A stretch of DNA of 64,000 nt. Source: Posidonia oceanica (Eukaryota > Streptophyta > Magnoliopsida > Alismatales > Posidoniaceae). Below are positions 33,420 through 43,333 of the stretch, in pieces. Made by a program: the position numbers and the translations under genes. The notes below the pieces were generated by a model, which saw nothing but the letters and a program-made list of their open reading frames with translations, made no database searches and was not told where the DNA came from. The stretch spans positions 103,248,501-103,312,500 of the forward strand of contig JAZBRS010000020.1 of the NCBI GenBank assembly GCA_037176725.1, given 5' to 3'. Within the stretch, counting starts at the first letter, position 1, and the number at the start of each line of letters is the position of its first letter.

Positions 33420-34050
33420 GATTGATAAGATATCGGACTTATCGGCCGGCAAAGAGGGAGTAGAGGAATGATAAGATATCGGACTTATCGGCCGGTAAAA
33501 GGAAAGAAATGATAAGATATCGGACTTATCGGCCGGCAAAAGGAAAGAAATGATAAGTTATCGGACTTATCGGCCGGCAAAGAGGAAATAAAAGAATGAT
33601 AAGATATCGGACTTATCGGCCGGTAAAAGAAAAGAAATGATAAGATATCGGACTTATCGGCCGGCAAAAGGAAAGAAATGATAAGATATCGGACTTATCA
33701 GCCGGCAAAGAGGAAATAACAGAACGATAAGATATCGGACTTATCGGCCGGCAAAAGGAATGAAATGATAAGATATCGGACTTATCGGCCAACAAAAGGA
33801 AAGAAATGATAAGATATCGGACTTATCGGCCGGTAAAGAGGAAATAAAGGAATGATAAGATATCGGACTTATCGGCTGGCAAAAGGAAAGAAATGATAAG
33901 ATATCGGACTTATCGGCCGGCAAAGAGGAAATAAAGGAATGATAAGATATCGGACTTATCGGCCGGCAAAAGGAAAGAAATGATAAGATATCGAACTTAT
34001 CGGCCGGCAAAGAGGAAATAAGATGATGAGATATCGGACTCATCGACCGG
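33420..34050 (-). repeat. Hairpin array 2 of element B (15 copies, 41-47-bp unit; triplet period 128 bp)
   Basis: Each unit contains GATAAGATATCGGACTTATC followed by GGCCGG: a 6-bp stem GATAAG/CTTATC with loop ATATCGGA. Spacers alternate between AAAGGAAAGAAAT and AAGAGGAAATAAAGGAAT types, which makes a 128-bp higher-order period. The last copy (34025-34044) has GATGAG/CTCATC, changed on both arms so that pairing is kept. Confidence 0.92.
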
Positions 34051-34103
34051 CAAAGAGGAAAGGGATGATACGGATGAGATACCCCAGGGCATCTGAAAAG
34101 ATG

Positions 34104-34130
34104 CCCCTGGTATCAGGATGATACCAGGGG
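34104..34130 (-). repeat. 12-bp perfect stem hairpin shared with element A
   Basis: CCCCTGGTATCA and TGATACCAGGGG flank a GGA loop. The homologous hairpin in A (13653-13676) has a 10-bp stem and loop GGAC. The surrounding 120 bp are also alike in A and B. Confidence 0.88.
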
Positions 34131-34515
34131 TCAGCCGAAGCGTCCCCGGTATCGAAGAGCGAAGGATGGACAAAACTGACATGTTTGTCAAATGAGTAGT
34201 TAGGGGGTACCAGCCCGACGGAGACTCAGCTGGGGATGTCTGGTGGCACTCTAGGATTTGACGGCGCGGGTCCGTAGAGGTCTCGGAGTCTGGGTCGTTT
34301 GCTGAGGACTTTCCTGCGTCATGTGGGCAACAAGTTGGACCAGGGGCCTCCGGATATGAGCGGTAAGGGGCATGGAATGCATTAAGCAGCTTTGAAATGC
34401 GAGCAGCCAGCACAAAACACTTTTGCATTGATAGAACTGTTGGTTACATGCCTGTGGCAGGCCAGCAAATACAACACAACTTGAAAGGAAACTGAGTGAC
34501 AATTGCATAATGGCT

Positions 34516-35802
34516 CTAGCTGGTTCGGGCCTTCTTTGATTTTCCAGAGTCAGGGAATAAGGGACCGCTTGGCGGGATCTCATCGATGGGCCAGAGGTCC
34601 TGCACCTCGGTGATGTACTCAGGAGTACACTCCATGCCTCTTGTAGCCGCGATGTCTGTTGATCGCACCCCATGCTGCATCAGATTGGCCAGTTCCTTCG
34701 TTGGGGCAATTGTACTGAGGGGATATGCTTAAAGGAGCCTTGGTGCCATGCTGTCGATAAAGGCGTGCTGCTGGAAACCGAACTGGCGCATGACCCTGAT
34801 AGGGTGGTATTCCACACCTGCGGTGAATCTTGGCAGCACAATCAGCCGCATGTCGCGTGTGCTGAAGAAGACAGTGAATGGTTCGGCCATAGAAGGGATG
34901 ATGCGCCAGGTTACTGTGTCATCTGTCAGTCCTGATAGCCTCTCGTATTCTTCCTTGACGCTCTTAACTGTCTTGGCATGGCCGCTGTTGTAGTAGGCCT
35001 CAAAAGCATGTACTTGGGGGCGCAGAAGGTCTATCTCGGTGTGTGCGGCTAGCCAGACCTGAATAAGTGCTCCGCAACCATGAAAGTGGCGGCAGCGATG
35101 CGAAATGCGGTCTAGTCCGTGGTATGTTTCTGCCAGAACAACCGGTGCCAGGTCTATCTGGCGAGTCACCACAGCGAGTGCTATTTCAGCGATCTCGACG
35201 GCCACCATCGTCTTGCCATGAGTAAAGACCAGCTCGCCTAGGAAACGGGTAACAAATCCTCGGAGCCACAGCTCGTCTCCGAGTTCAGCGTGCTTTTCCA
35301 TAGTATCATCAAAATACGCTAGGCGAAGTAGGGGCGTGGGCCCGCTGGTGCAAATCAGTCTTTGCTGGCAACTTCGGGTAGAGAGCCCAGTTAGCTGTTT
35401 CAGGACCGCAATGTGTCCGTCACGCCTCATGAAGATGGGCGGTCCCAGGATCTTGGAAAAGCCACAGATCCGGCGCACTTCCTCCAGTGTAGGTGTTAAT
35501 TCAGTTCTGCCAAAACAGAAGACATGGTGTGCCGGTTTCCAAAACCTCGCGGCAGCGCACAGAAGATGGCGGCTCACTTCTACATCAGCAGCCTTCAGCA
35601 ATTTGGTTGGAATGCCCCACAGGCGCAGCTTCTCGCAGTCATCTTTGGTAAGCTTGCCGATCCACTCTCGCAGGATCTCAGAACAGTGTGTCGAGGTCAC
35701 CAGAGTGGGGAAACCCATTGCGTGGATTGCAGAATGTAGGCAGACGGCTGTCACAAAATCTTCAGATACCTGTTGCCAAGACTGTGAATTATCAGATCTC
35801 AT
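34516..35802 (-). pseudogene. DUF7745-like ORF of element B, sense to pol, intronless, one frameshift
   Basis: The main frame 34729-35802 (357 aa from ATG) contains RFWKPAHHVFCFG, TPTLEEVRRICGF, LRLAYFDD, ALAVVT, VLAETYHGLD, GCGALIQVWLAAH, VTWRIIP and EYHPIRVMRQFG. The expected C-terminus (WPIDEIPPSGPLFPDSG) follows in another frame, ending in TAG at 34516-34518, so one frameshift lies near 34728-34740. It is the counterpart of 21567-22844 in element A, but on the same strand as integrase. At the two places where A has introns (after ATG before GFPT; between LIQ and VWL) B is continuous. Function is unknown; a role in chromatin or silencing by analogy with PMD proteins is speculation. Confidence 0.75.
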
Positions 35803-37027
35803 ACAGGCAGAAAACTACTGAGGGAAAGCAGATTCTGAAGCTGGTAAAACAGTTCAACACATCCAGCAGTAATTATGCAGATCATGGCAGTTAAACACAT
35901 ATAAGCAAAAGGGATTCTGTTGGCACGGCGGGGATTGGCAGGAGTCCTGGGTCGTCGCAGCCTGATGATGCCAACGCGTGCTGAGTAGGAGTACTGTCTC
36001 AGCGCTGGAGTAAGCTTTGCAAAGTAGAATGATTAGAGGGAGGGGAGATGATTGGAAATGCAGATGCATGCGTGATTGGTGTAGTTTGCCCTCAGCATCG
36101 AGAGTGCTTTGGTGCCTGCTGTATAGGAAGGGAGCGGTCCCTGACTCACTGGACTCTACTCAGACTCCTAACTTGTTGGTGGCACTCTAGGAAAGGGTGT
36201 TGGTGATGTTTGGTGGTGGTGTAGAGAGGACGGGCTCCATGCCAAACTCTCGAGGACTTACACTCACTCCTACCTTTTCTTTCCCTTTTTATGTTGGTGT
36301 GCAGGGCTCTCCTCATTCCCATTTTGGAAACACGAAGGACCTGGCCTGAACTTTGACTCTCTTCTGGGGTAGGTGAGAGGTGCGGGATTACCCTGCCTGC
36401 CTTCATTTTTTTTGGAGTGGGCTTTTGTTCCTCTCCCTTTCCTTTTCTATCATTCTCTTTTTTGTGTTGTTTTTTTTTGTTTTGTTTTTTTTTTTGTTTT
36501 TTTTTTTTTCTTTAGGCTTGCAAGTCTCCACCATCCCTACCCTAGAGGAAATGGGTGTTAGGGCCTTTCGGGTACCGACTTTTGGCTCTCTCTTTCTTTC
36601 TTTTCTTGCGCATCTAGGCTTAGACATGTATTACTTTCTGGCTAATGCCCAGCATTCTTCTAGGAGTGTAAGTCCTTAGGTGTTTGGGCATTTCGCCCGC
36701 TCTCACTGAGTAGTGGCTCCCTCGCTAGCTAAGATATCTAAGTAGTGTCAGGTGAGGTCGGGAGACTCCTTCCGCAGCAGGCAAGCACCTCCGGTTTTCA
36801 TCACCGGGCAATATGCAATGCATGATTTGATGAGGATGATGATGAGGACTGTGAAAGGGGTGAGAGAAGGAATGTACGGGGATGCCGTGATGACAGAAAG
36901 CACAGGAGATAGGATGAAGTGATGTATGGGGGAGATAAGGCGAAAAAGAAAAAAAAAAGGTACAAAAACATGCGAGTGGTGGGAGTACAAAAGGGTGGGA
37001 GGAAGGATCCGCAATGGTTACTCTCAG
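35803..37027 (-). other. Noncoding spacer between the DUF7745-like ORF and integrase of B
   Basis: No gene. It contains a T-rich tract at about 36460-36512. The part 36080-36810 is homologous to element A 23360-24060, which anchors the comparison of the two elements. Confidence 0.65.
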
Positions 37028-38794
37028 CTACTGATAGTACTTCTTGAGGTAGCACAAGTTGACCGGCTCGGACTGCTCGACCTGGTCCATGTCCTCAAGA
37101 GTTACCGCGCCACCGGAGAAGATCTGTTTAACCACGAAGGGGCCACGCCAGTTAGGTCGGAATTTGCCTCGACCGTCGGGTAAATGAATGGCGTGCAGAA
37201 CGAGATCCCCTGGCTGGAAGCTTCTAGGCCGGACTTTTTTCAGGAACGCTCTAGCCATTCACTTCTGGTAACAGTGAGCATTATGCATGGCTTGTAGTCT
37301 ATGCTCATCAATCAGATTCAGTTGGACGTAGCGGTCTTCGACCCATTCTACCTCCTCCAACTCAGCTTCTCGTAGGATCCGTAGTGAGGGGATCTCTACT
37401 TCAACAGGTAATACTGCTTCCATACCGTACACCAGAGAGTACGGGGTGACTCCTGTTGAGGTCCGGATTGATGTCCTGTACGCCCAGAGCGCATACGGGA
37501 GCTTATCATGCCAATCCTTGTGGGTTTCTGCCATCTTCTTCATGATTTTGATGATGTTTTTGTTAGCAGACTCCACTGCTCCATTCATCTGTAGCCGATA
37601 AGGGGAGGACCTGTGATGCTTGATCTTGAGACTCTGCAGGAATTCCTCAGTTCTTTTGGTAATGAAGTTCGTGCCATTATCAGAGACGATGGAGTAAGGG
37701 ACCCCGTATCGGGCAACGATATTGTTCTTGATAAACTTTTCGATTGCCACTGCGGTGACTGTTCTATAAGAGGCTGCTTCCACCCACTTAGTGAAGTAGT
37801 CAATTGCTACCACGATGAAGCGATGGCCATTTGAAGCAGCGAGGTGTATTGCGCCGATGACGTCAATCCCCCAGGTGGAGAAAGGCCATGGCGAGGACAT
37901 GTTATGCAGCTGATGAGGGGGGGCCTTGATAAAATTACCATGGACCTGACAGTTGTGGCATTTACGCATGAACCGGCAGCAGTCTGTTTCCATGGTTTGC
38001 CAGAAATATCCTTGGAGCATGATCTTCTTGGCTAAGAGGACGCCATTCATGTGCGGGCCACAGGTTCCTGCATGCACTTGAAGCATTAGCGTATCAGCCT
38101 CCGGCTTGTCCAGGCAGCGTAATAGCATCAGATTGTACGACCTTCTGTATAGCTGCCCAGCCCCTAATACGTATTTTGACGCCAGACGCGCCAAAGTTCT
38201 CTTATCTTCTGCAGTGGTGCCAGGTGGAAGACTGCCGGATTCCAGGAATGCTTTAATGTCGTGATACCATGGCCGCTCTTTTGCCGCATCTGCTTCCTCT
38301 ACGTTCATGCAATGCGCAGGCTCCTCTATACAGGTGACTGACACATCCACCGTGCTATCTTCTGGTATACTGAGCCAGGATGCCAGGGTTGCTAGTGCGT
38401 CTGCATACGCATTCTTTGCTCTATTCATGTATGTGAAATTGATGCTCCTGAACTCTTCGATTAGCCTCAGCAGGCATTCGTGATATGGCACAAGTTTTGG
38501 GTCCTTTGTCTTCCAATCGCCATTCACTTGAGAGATCACCAGCATGGCATCGCCATGCACATGCAACTTCTGCGCCTTATGCTCGAGGGTGACTTTCAAA
38601 CCCAGGATGCACGCTTCATATTCTGCCTCATTGTTTGTGCACGGGAAAGTCAACTTCCTCGCAAAAGGAATCATCTGCTCCTGGGGCGTGGTTAATACTG
38701 CGCCTATGCCTCGACCCTTTTTGTTGACAGCGCCGTCAAAGTACAGCTGCCACTGCTCTTGCTCCTCAAGGTCTTTCTCCTCAGAGTCCTCCAT
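37028..38794 (-). pseudogene. pol: Element B archaeal-type RNase H and integrase (one stop near the C-terminus)
   Basis: The ORF 37259-38794 (511 aa) opens with the second RNase H: YFDGAV (Asp at about residue 20), NNEAEYEA (Glu near 56), DAMLVISQ and NAYADALATLA. This aRNH is diagnostic of Tat/Ogre elements. Integrase follows: HHCC (HAGTCGPHMNG ... CHNCQVHG), STWGIDVIGAI, IVSDNGTNF and AVESANKNI for D, D, E. A TGA at 37259-37261 (CGA type) separates the C-terminal segment 37028-37258, which has the FRPNWRGPFVVKQIF module (GPY/F-like) and ends in KKYYQ. It is otherwise well preserved. Confidence 0.93.
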
Positions 38795-39415
38795 TGCAAA
38801 GAGAATGTCCTCGTCAGGGAACTGCGTCTGGAGTGGCTGCTATTTAGGCAGAGGAAAATCTGCAAGGTGATCTGCCATAGCCTAGCCCTTCATAGACCTC
38901 TGTGTGACGAAGGTGATGTCGTACTGAGATAACAACACCTGCCACTTGACACATCTGCCCACCAAAGCCGGCTTTTGGAAGAGAAACTTGATAGGATCAT
39001 GCCGGCACAAGAGCTGAACTGGGTACGCCATCATATAATGCCTCAGTTTCTGTGCGGCCCAGACAAGGGACAGACAGGTCTTCTCCATCGTGCTGTACCT
39101 GGCCTCGCATTCATTAAATTTCTTGCTCAGGTAGTAGATGGCGCGCTCCTTCCTACCAGATTCATCGTGTTGGCCCAAGACGGCGCCCATGGAGTGCTAC
39201 GTGGTAGAAAGGTAGAGGAGCAAAGGTCTTCCTGGCGTAGGAGGGACCAGGACAGGAGGTTTGACCAGCAGTTGCTTGATTTTATCAAATGCGGCCTGGC
39301 ATTCCTCGTTCCAGTTGATTTGTGCGTTCTTCTTCAGGAGTTTGAAAATGGGCTCGCAGATGGGCGTAAGCTGTGCAATGAAGCGACTGATATACTGTAA
39401 ACGCCCAAGTAGGCC
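38795..39415 (-). pseudogene. pol: Element B first (gypsy-type) RNase H and end of RT, broken by stops
   Basis: Contains AFDKIKQLL, the LLLYLST segment, GAVLGQHDESG, AIYYLSKKFNECEARYS and CLSLVWAAQKLRHYM, typical of the RT-linked RNase H. Stops: TAG in the LST..HSMG segment near 39196, TAG after KG just before AMADHLADF near 38882, and TAG near 38838. The KG-stop-A position is also stopped by TAG in element A near 53418. Confidence 0.88.
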
Positions 39416-40981
39416 TCAGACCTCCTTCTCGGTACTGGGGGGTGGCATGTCCATGATGGCTTTTGCTTTCAACGGGTCCACTTCAATCCCCCTTTGGCTA
39501 ACAATGTAGCCTAGAAGTTTGCCAGATGAAAACCCAAACACGCATTTACTGGGGTTAAGCCTCAGTCTGTATTTCCTCAACCGGTCAAAGAACTTTTTCA
39601 GGCAAGCAAGGTGATCCTCAGGCTCTTTGGTCTTTGTAATCATGTCATCTACATAAACCTCCACTTCTTGGTGCATGAGGTCGTGAAAAAGTGTAGTCAT
39701 GGCCCTCTGATAAGTTGCGCCAGCATTCTTCAACCCAAACGGCATAACTTGATAATAGAAGACCCCCCAGGGGGTGATGAATGAGGTCTTTTCCATGTCT
39801 TCTTCTGCCATCTTGATCTGATTATAGCTGGAGAAGCCGTCCATAAAGGATAGCATCTTGTGGCCTGCAGTGTTGTCGACTAGGACGTCAATGTGAGGCA
39901 ATGGGAAATCGTCCTTGGGACTCGCCTTGTTCAGGTCCCTGTAGTCGATACATATCCGGATCTGGCCATCTTTCTTGGGCACTGGCACGATGTTCGCAAG
40001 CCACTCAGGGTAAAGGACGACCTTCAGAAAATTGACATCGAGCTGCTTCATTATCTCTTCCTTGATCATGAGCAGCCACTGTGGTCGCCATCTTCTCAGT
40101 TTCTGCTTTACTGGCTTGGCGTCTGGCTTCAAGGGCAAGTTATGGACCACTATTTCGACATCAAGGCCAACCATGTCTTCATAAGTCCAAGCGAAGACAT
40201 CTGCATACTCTTTTAGGAACGCAATGAACTCTATTCTGGCCTGGGGCGACAGTAGGGCACTGATGCGAACTTCTTTGGTTTCTTCGGCTGTGCCTAGGTT
40301 AACAACCTCTGTTTCTTCCTCAACATGCAGGTTGGGACCTTCTGGATCATCGTCATAGGGCCGGAACTCAGGCGATGGGTCATCATTCTCATCCTCGCCT
40401 GTGTTGTCTTCTTCTCCGTATGCGACAAGCTCCGAGAGGATCTCCTTTTCGAATGTGGGGTTTGTTACATCGAAGGAGTGTAGATGTTCTGCTTCTTGGC
40501 CCTGGTGACGCCTCAGGATGGTTACGCCTACTCGAGTGTTTCTGTATCCCCGGTGCGCGACCTCTGTCCTGGTGACTTCCTTTGTCTGTTCTGCTGTTGA
40601 TGATACTGCTGCATGTTCTGCTGATACTACTGAAGGCCTTGCCGATTCTGCGACTAATACTGCTGATGGCCTTGCTACTGAGACTACTGACAACTCTATT
40701 ACTGATTCTGCTTTCTGCTCTGTTACTACTGTTGTGTGATCTACTGGTGCTTCCTCCTCTGAGTCTACTAATATGCTCATGGAGGGCATGTTGGACTGGC
40801 GGCTGATCTGGATACTGCCACTTACTATCTTGCCCAAGTGAGGCATGTGCTGCACGAGCCACCTAGACCCTCCTTCTAGTTGAAGGGTAATGAGCTCGTC
40901 TGGTCTAGGGGAGTTCGGCATTACTGAGTTTTCTTCCAGGGCCATGATGGAGGTGTGGTCCTCTCGCAGAGGAGGATCCAT
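39416..40981 (-). pseudogene. pol: Element B reverse transcriptase with acidic N-terminal linker
   Basis: 521 codons open. Residues about 1-235 are an acidic, low-complexity linker. RT follows from ADVFAWTYEDM through LRRWRPQW, WLANIVPVPKKDGQIRICIDYRDLNKA, FSSYNQIKM, FGLKNAGATYQRAM, the catalytic YVDDM (about residues 443-447, nt 39641-39655), and GYIVSQRGIEVDP. A stop at 39416 interrupts the frame just before the thumb/connection, which continues in the next ORF. All catalytic Asp residues of RT are present. Confidence 0.93.
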
Positions 40982-41341
40982 AACTACGGCTTTTCCTTTC
41001 CTTTCTGCGGCTCGGTGCTATGCCAGGTCTTCTGCTATGGATTCGAGCTATTCTTGGTAAAGTAGCTCCAAATCAGACATCCATGAATCGACCTGGGCTT
41101 CTATCGCCCCTCCTTTTTCCTCATCTGAGGGTGAGTCGACGTAGTAGGCGCCGGGGGCCTGTGGCACTGGCTCGGCTGCAAGATGGATTACTGTTCCTGG
41201 TATTTGCGTGGTCTGACTCACGAGCGTGCCTGATAGTGATAGCCTTGGCATGGGAGATCCGGACAGGCTAGTCAACGGGGCCACAGATGGGTACGCTACC
41301 AGGGTTACTGTCGCAGTCAGAGGGTAGGTAGAGGTGCTCTT
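40982..41341 (-). pseudogene. pol: Linker between protease and RT of element B, with stops
   Basis: An open stretch at 41048-41284 encodes an acidic segment (YYVDSPSDEE ... MSDLELLYQE) typical of the unstructured part between protease and RT in Tat elements. Several stops lie on either side. Confidence 0.65.
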
Positions 41342-43249
41342 CTAAAGGCTCAAGGGCCGGGAGACTGTGATGCTCAGCTGGTTCTCTGCGACTGATGATG
41401 ATGGTGAGAGCGCGGCCTCGGACGCCATAGGGTCCTGCCATGAGGGTTGCTGTTCTGCGGCAGGAGAATGCGTGACTAACTGAGCTGACAACATTGCCTG
41501 AGATGTGGTTACTAAAAAGGGCTGAGTCACGCTGCTGACTGGGCTCAGTGATTGACCCTCCTGAGAGGGTGACAGTTGTACCGATGCGACAGCGGTTACG
41601 GGCGGACTGACTGACTGCGCTTGAGTTGGTACTAGTGATGCTGACAAGACTGCAGGAAGATCAGAGACTGTCAAATCTGCCAAAGGTTCTGCCAAATCTG
41701 CTGCTTTATGATCTGTGGAAGGAAGGGCCAGACAAACCGACCGAGGTGCTGCTGAGTTGGGCTGGCTTTCACTGCAGGTCTGAACTGCCCCTGCTGTGCT
41801 AGACTGTTCCTCATCCGAGTAGTAGTCCTCAACGCAGACCCAGTCCTCTTCAGGTGACGGAGAGCTTTGGCATGGCTCCGACGGCGCTACGGCTTGAATG
41901 GTGCTTGAACTCAGGATAGCCGCACTTGTGAAGTTAGCGAGGTTCCGGGGTATGATCATTCGTTGATTCTTCGCTTGTGGGCGTTTGCCTTCATCAGCGT
42001 GAGGGTCGTATCCTAGACCCTCGCTGTCTCTTCGTTCTTCCACCGTGATGGGTTCAGCGATTCCCTGGCCGTATCGCCCGAGCGGCATCCCCTTGACGTA
42101 GCCCCACCTATGACAGACGTTCTCGACCATCTGAAAAGGGTTGTTGTGAACGGCGAAGGAGTTGACACGTTCAAGATCTGGTAAAAAGTTAACTGCCTCG
42201 CACCGATTAACGCGGTATAAAGTGTTCGAGAGTTCAGGGTCAAAGGGGACAGTCCGCGAAGAGACAGAGGAAATCGCTTCGATCCGCTCCTTCTCAAAAT
42301 TCTCTGCCATGACAACGATGACATCGTCACCTCGGCGGAACTTGATCATGCGATGGAGGGTCGAGGGGATAACCTGATGCTTGTGGAGCCAAGGGCGTCC
42401 AAGCAGAAAGTTGAAATTAGGCTCCAAGTCGACGACGTAAAATTCCACATCGAATGTGACCGGACCAATGATAAGGGGAATAATCAGAATCCCTAGAGCA
42501 TCATGGTGGATATTATCAAAAGCTGTCATTCCCTTTACAGCCGGAGTAATGTCCTCGGCCTTGAATCCGAGCTTAGTTGCTGTTCGCAAGGGACAGACGT
42601 TAAGGCCCGACCCATTATCGACCAGTGCAAGGGGAATGCGAAAGTTCTTGAATTGTACCGTGACGAACAAGGGTTGGTTATGATTAATCCCCGCTGGAGG
42701 CAACTCATCACTCGTGAAAGTGATGACTTGGGGTTCTGCGATCATTCCGACCATGCTTTCCAAGGCGGCAGGTTCTATGGTTTGGGACACACGAGCGGCT
42801 TGGAACACGCGAAGGAAAGCCTCGCGATGTTCGGCAGAAGTGTGTATCAGGTCCCAAATGGATATGTCGGCTTTGACCTTTTTGAGCTGGGAAGTGATGT
42901 CGGCCTTGGGCTGGCCCTTCTTGGTGGCAGGGAGTGTGGCCTTGGGGGCAGGTTCAGCTATGGCGGATTCAAGGGGTTGGCCTGGAGGTGGTAGGGTTGT
43001 AGGCTGGACTAAGGGAAGAGGTGTTGCAGGTTCTGGGTGAGTAGGTCTGGCCACTGGTGCTGGGGGTTTGTAGACCCTTCCCGATGGCGTCACTTCCGCG
43101 CACATTTCTGTGGCGTAGCTGTAAGGTACGCGATAGGTATCCCGGGTTAGATTAATAACCACGGGAGCACGTGCGGCGAGCACGAGAGGGGCCACAGGGG
43201 TGCCTATTGGTTGAGGAAGGCATGGATGAGAGGATTGCTGGGAAGGCAA
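41342..43249 (-). CDS. pol: Element B retropepsin-type protease region with G-patch-like segment (635 aa open)
   Basis: Would process the polyprotein. After a Pro-rich leader the protease core has ALVDNGSGLNVCPL near residues 206-219 (catalytic Asp in DNGS, the usual Tat form instead of DTG/DSG) and the ILIIPLIIG ... FNFLLGRPWLH flap/ending segment. A Gly-rich stretch (YVKGMPLGRYGQGI ... GLGYDP) near residues 385-420 resembles a G-patch. The rest is Ser/Gln-rich. The apparent ATG is internal; in the intact element this would be part of one gag-pol reading frame. Confidence 0.85.
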   Translation of the reverse strand: MPSQQSSHPCLPQPIGTPVAPLVLAARAPVVINLTRDTYRVPYSYATEMCAEVTPSGRVYKPPAPVARPTHPEPATPLPLVQPTTLPPPGQPLESAIAEPAPKATLPATKKGQPKADITSQLKKVKADISIWDLIHTSAEHREAFLRVFQAARVSQTIEPAALESMVGMIAEPQVITFTSDELPPAGINHNQPLFVTVQFKNFRIPLALVDNGSGLNVCPLRTATKLGFKAEDITPAVKGMTAFDNIHHDALGILIIPLIIGPVTFDVEFYVVDLEPNFNFLLGRPWLHKHQVIPSTLHRMIKFRRGDDVIVVMAENFEKERIEAISSVSSRTVPFDPELSNTLYRVNRCEAVNFLPDLERVNSFAVHNNPFQMVENVCHRWGYVKGMPLGRYGQGIAEPITVEERRDSEGLGYDPHADEGKRPQAKNQRMIIPRNLANFTSAAILSSSTIQAVAPSEPCQSSPSPEEDWVCVEDYYSDEEQSSTAGAVQTCSESQPNSAAPRSVCLALPSTDHKAADLAEPLADLTVSDLPAVLSASLVPTQAQSVSPPVTAVASVQLSPSQEGQSLSPVSSVTQPFLVTTSQAMLSAQLVTHSPAAEQQPSWQDPMASEAALSPSSSVAENQLSITVSRPLSL

Positions 43250-43333
43250 ACGGGGTGGGGATTGAGGTCATGCTAACAGGTGCACAGGAGACCCTGGCCG
43301 AGGTCTGGCTAGGAGATGTATTGGGGATACTGG

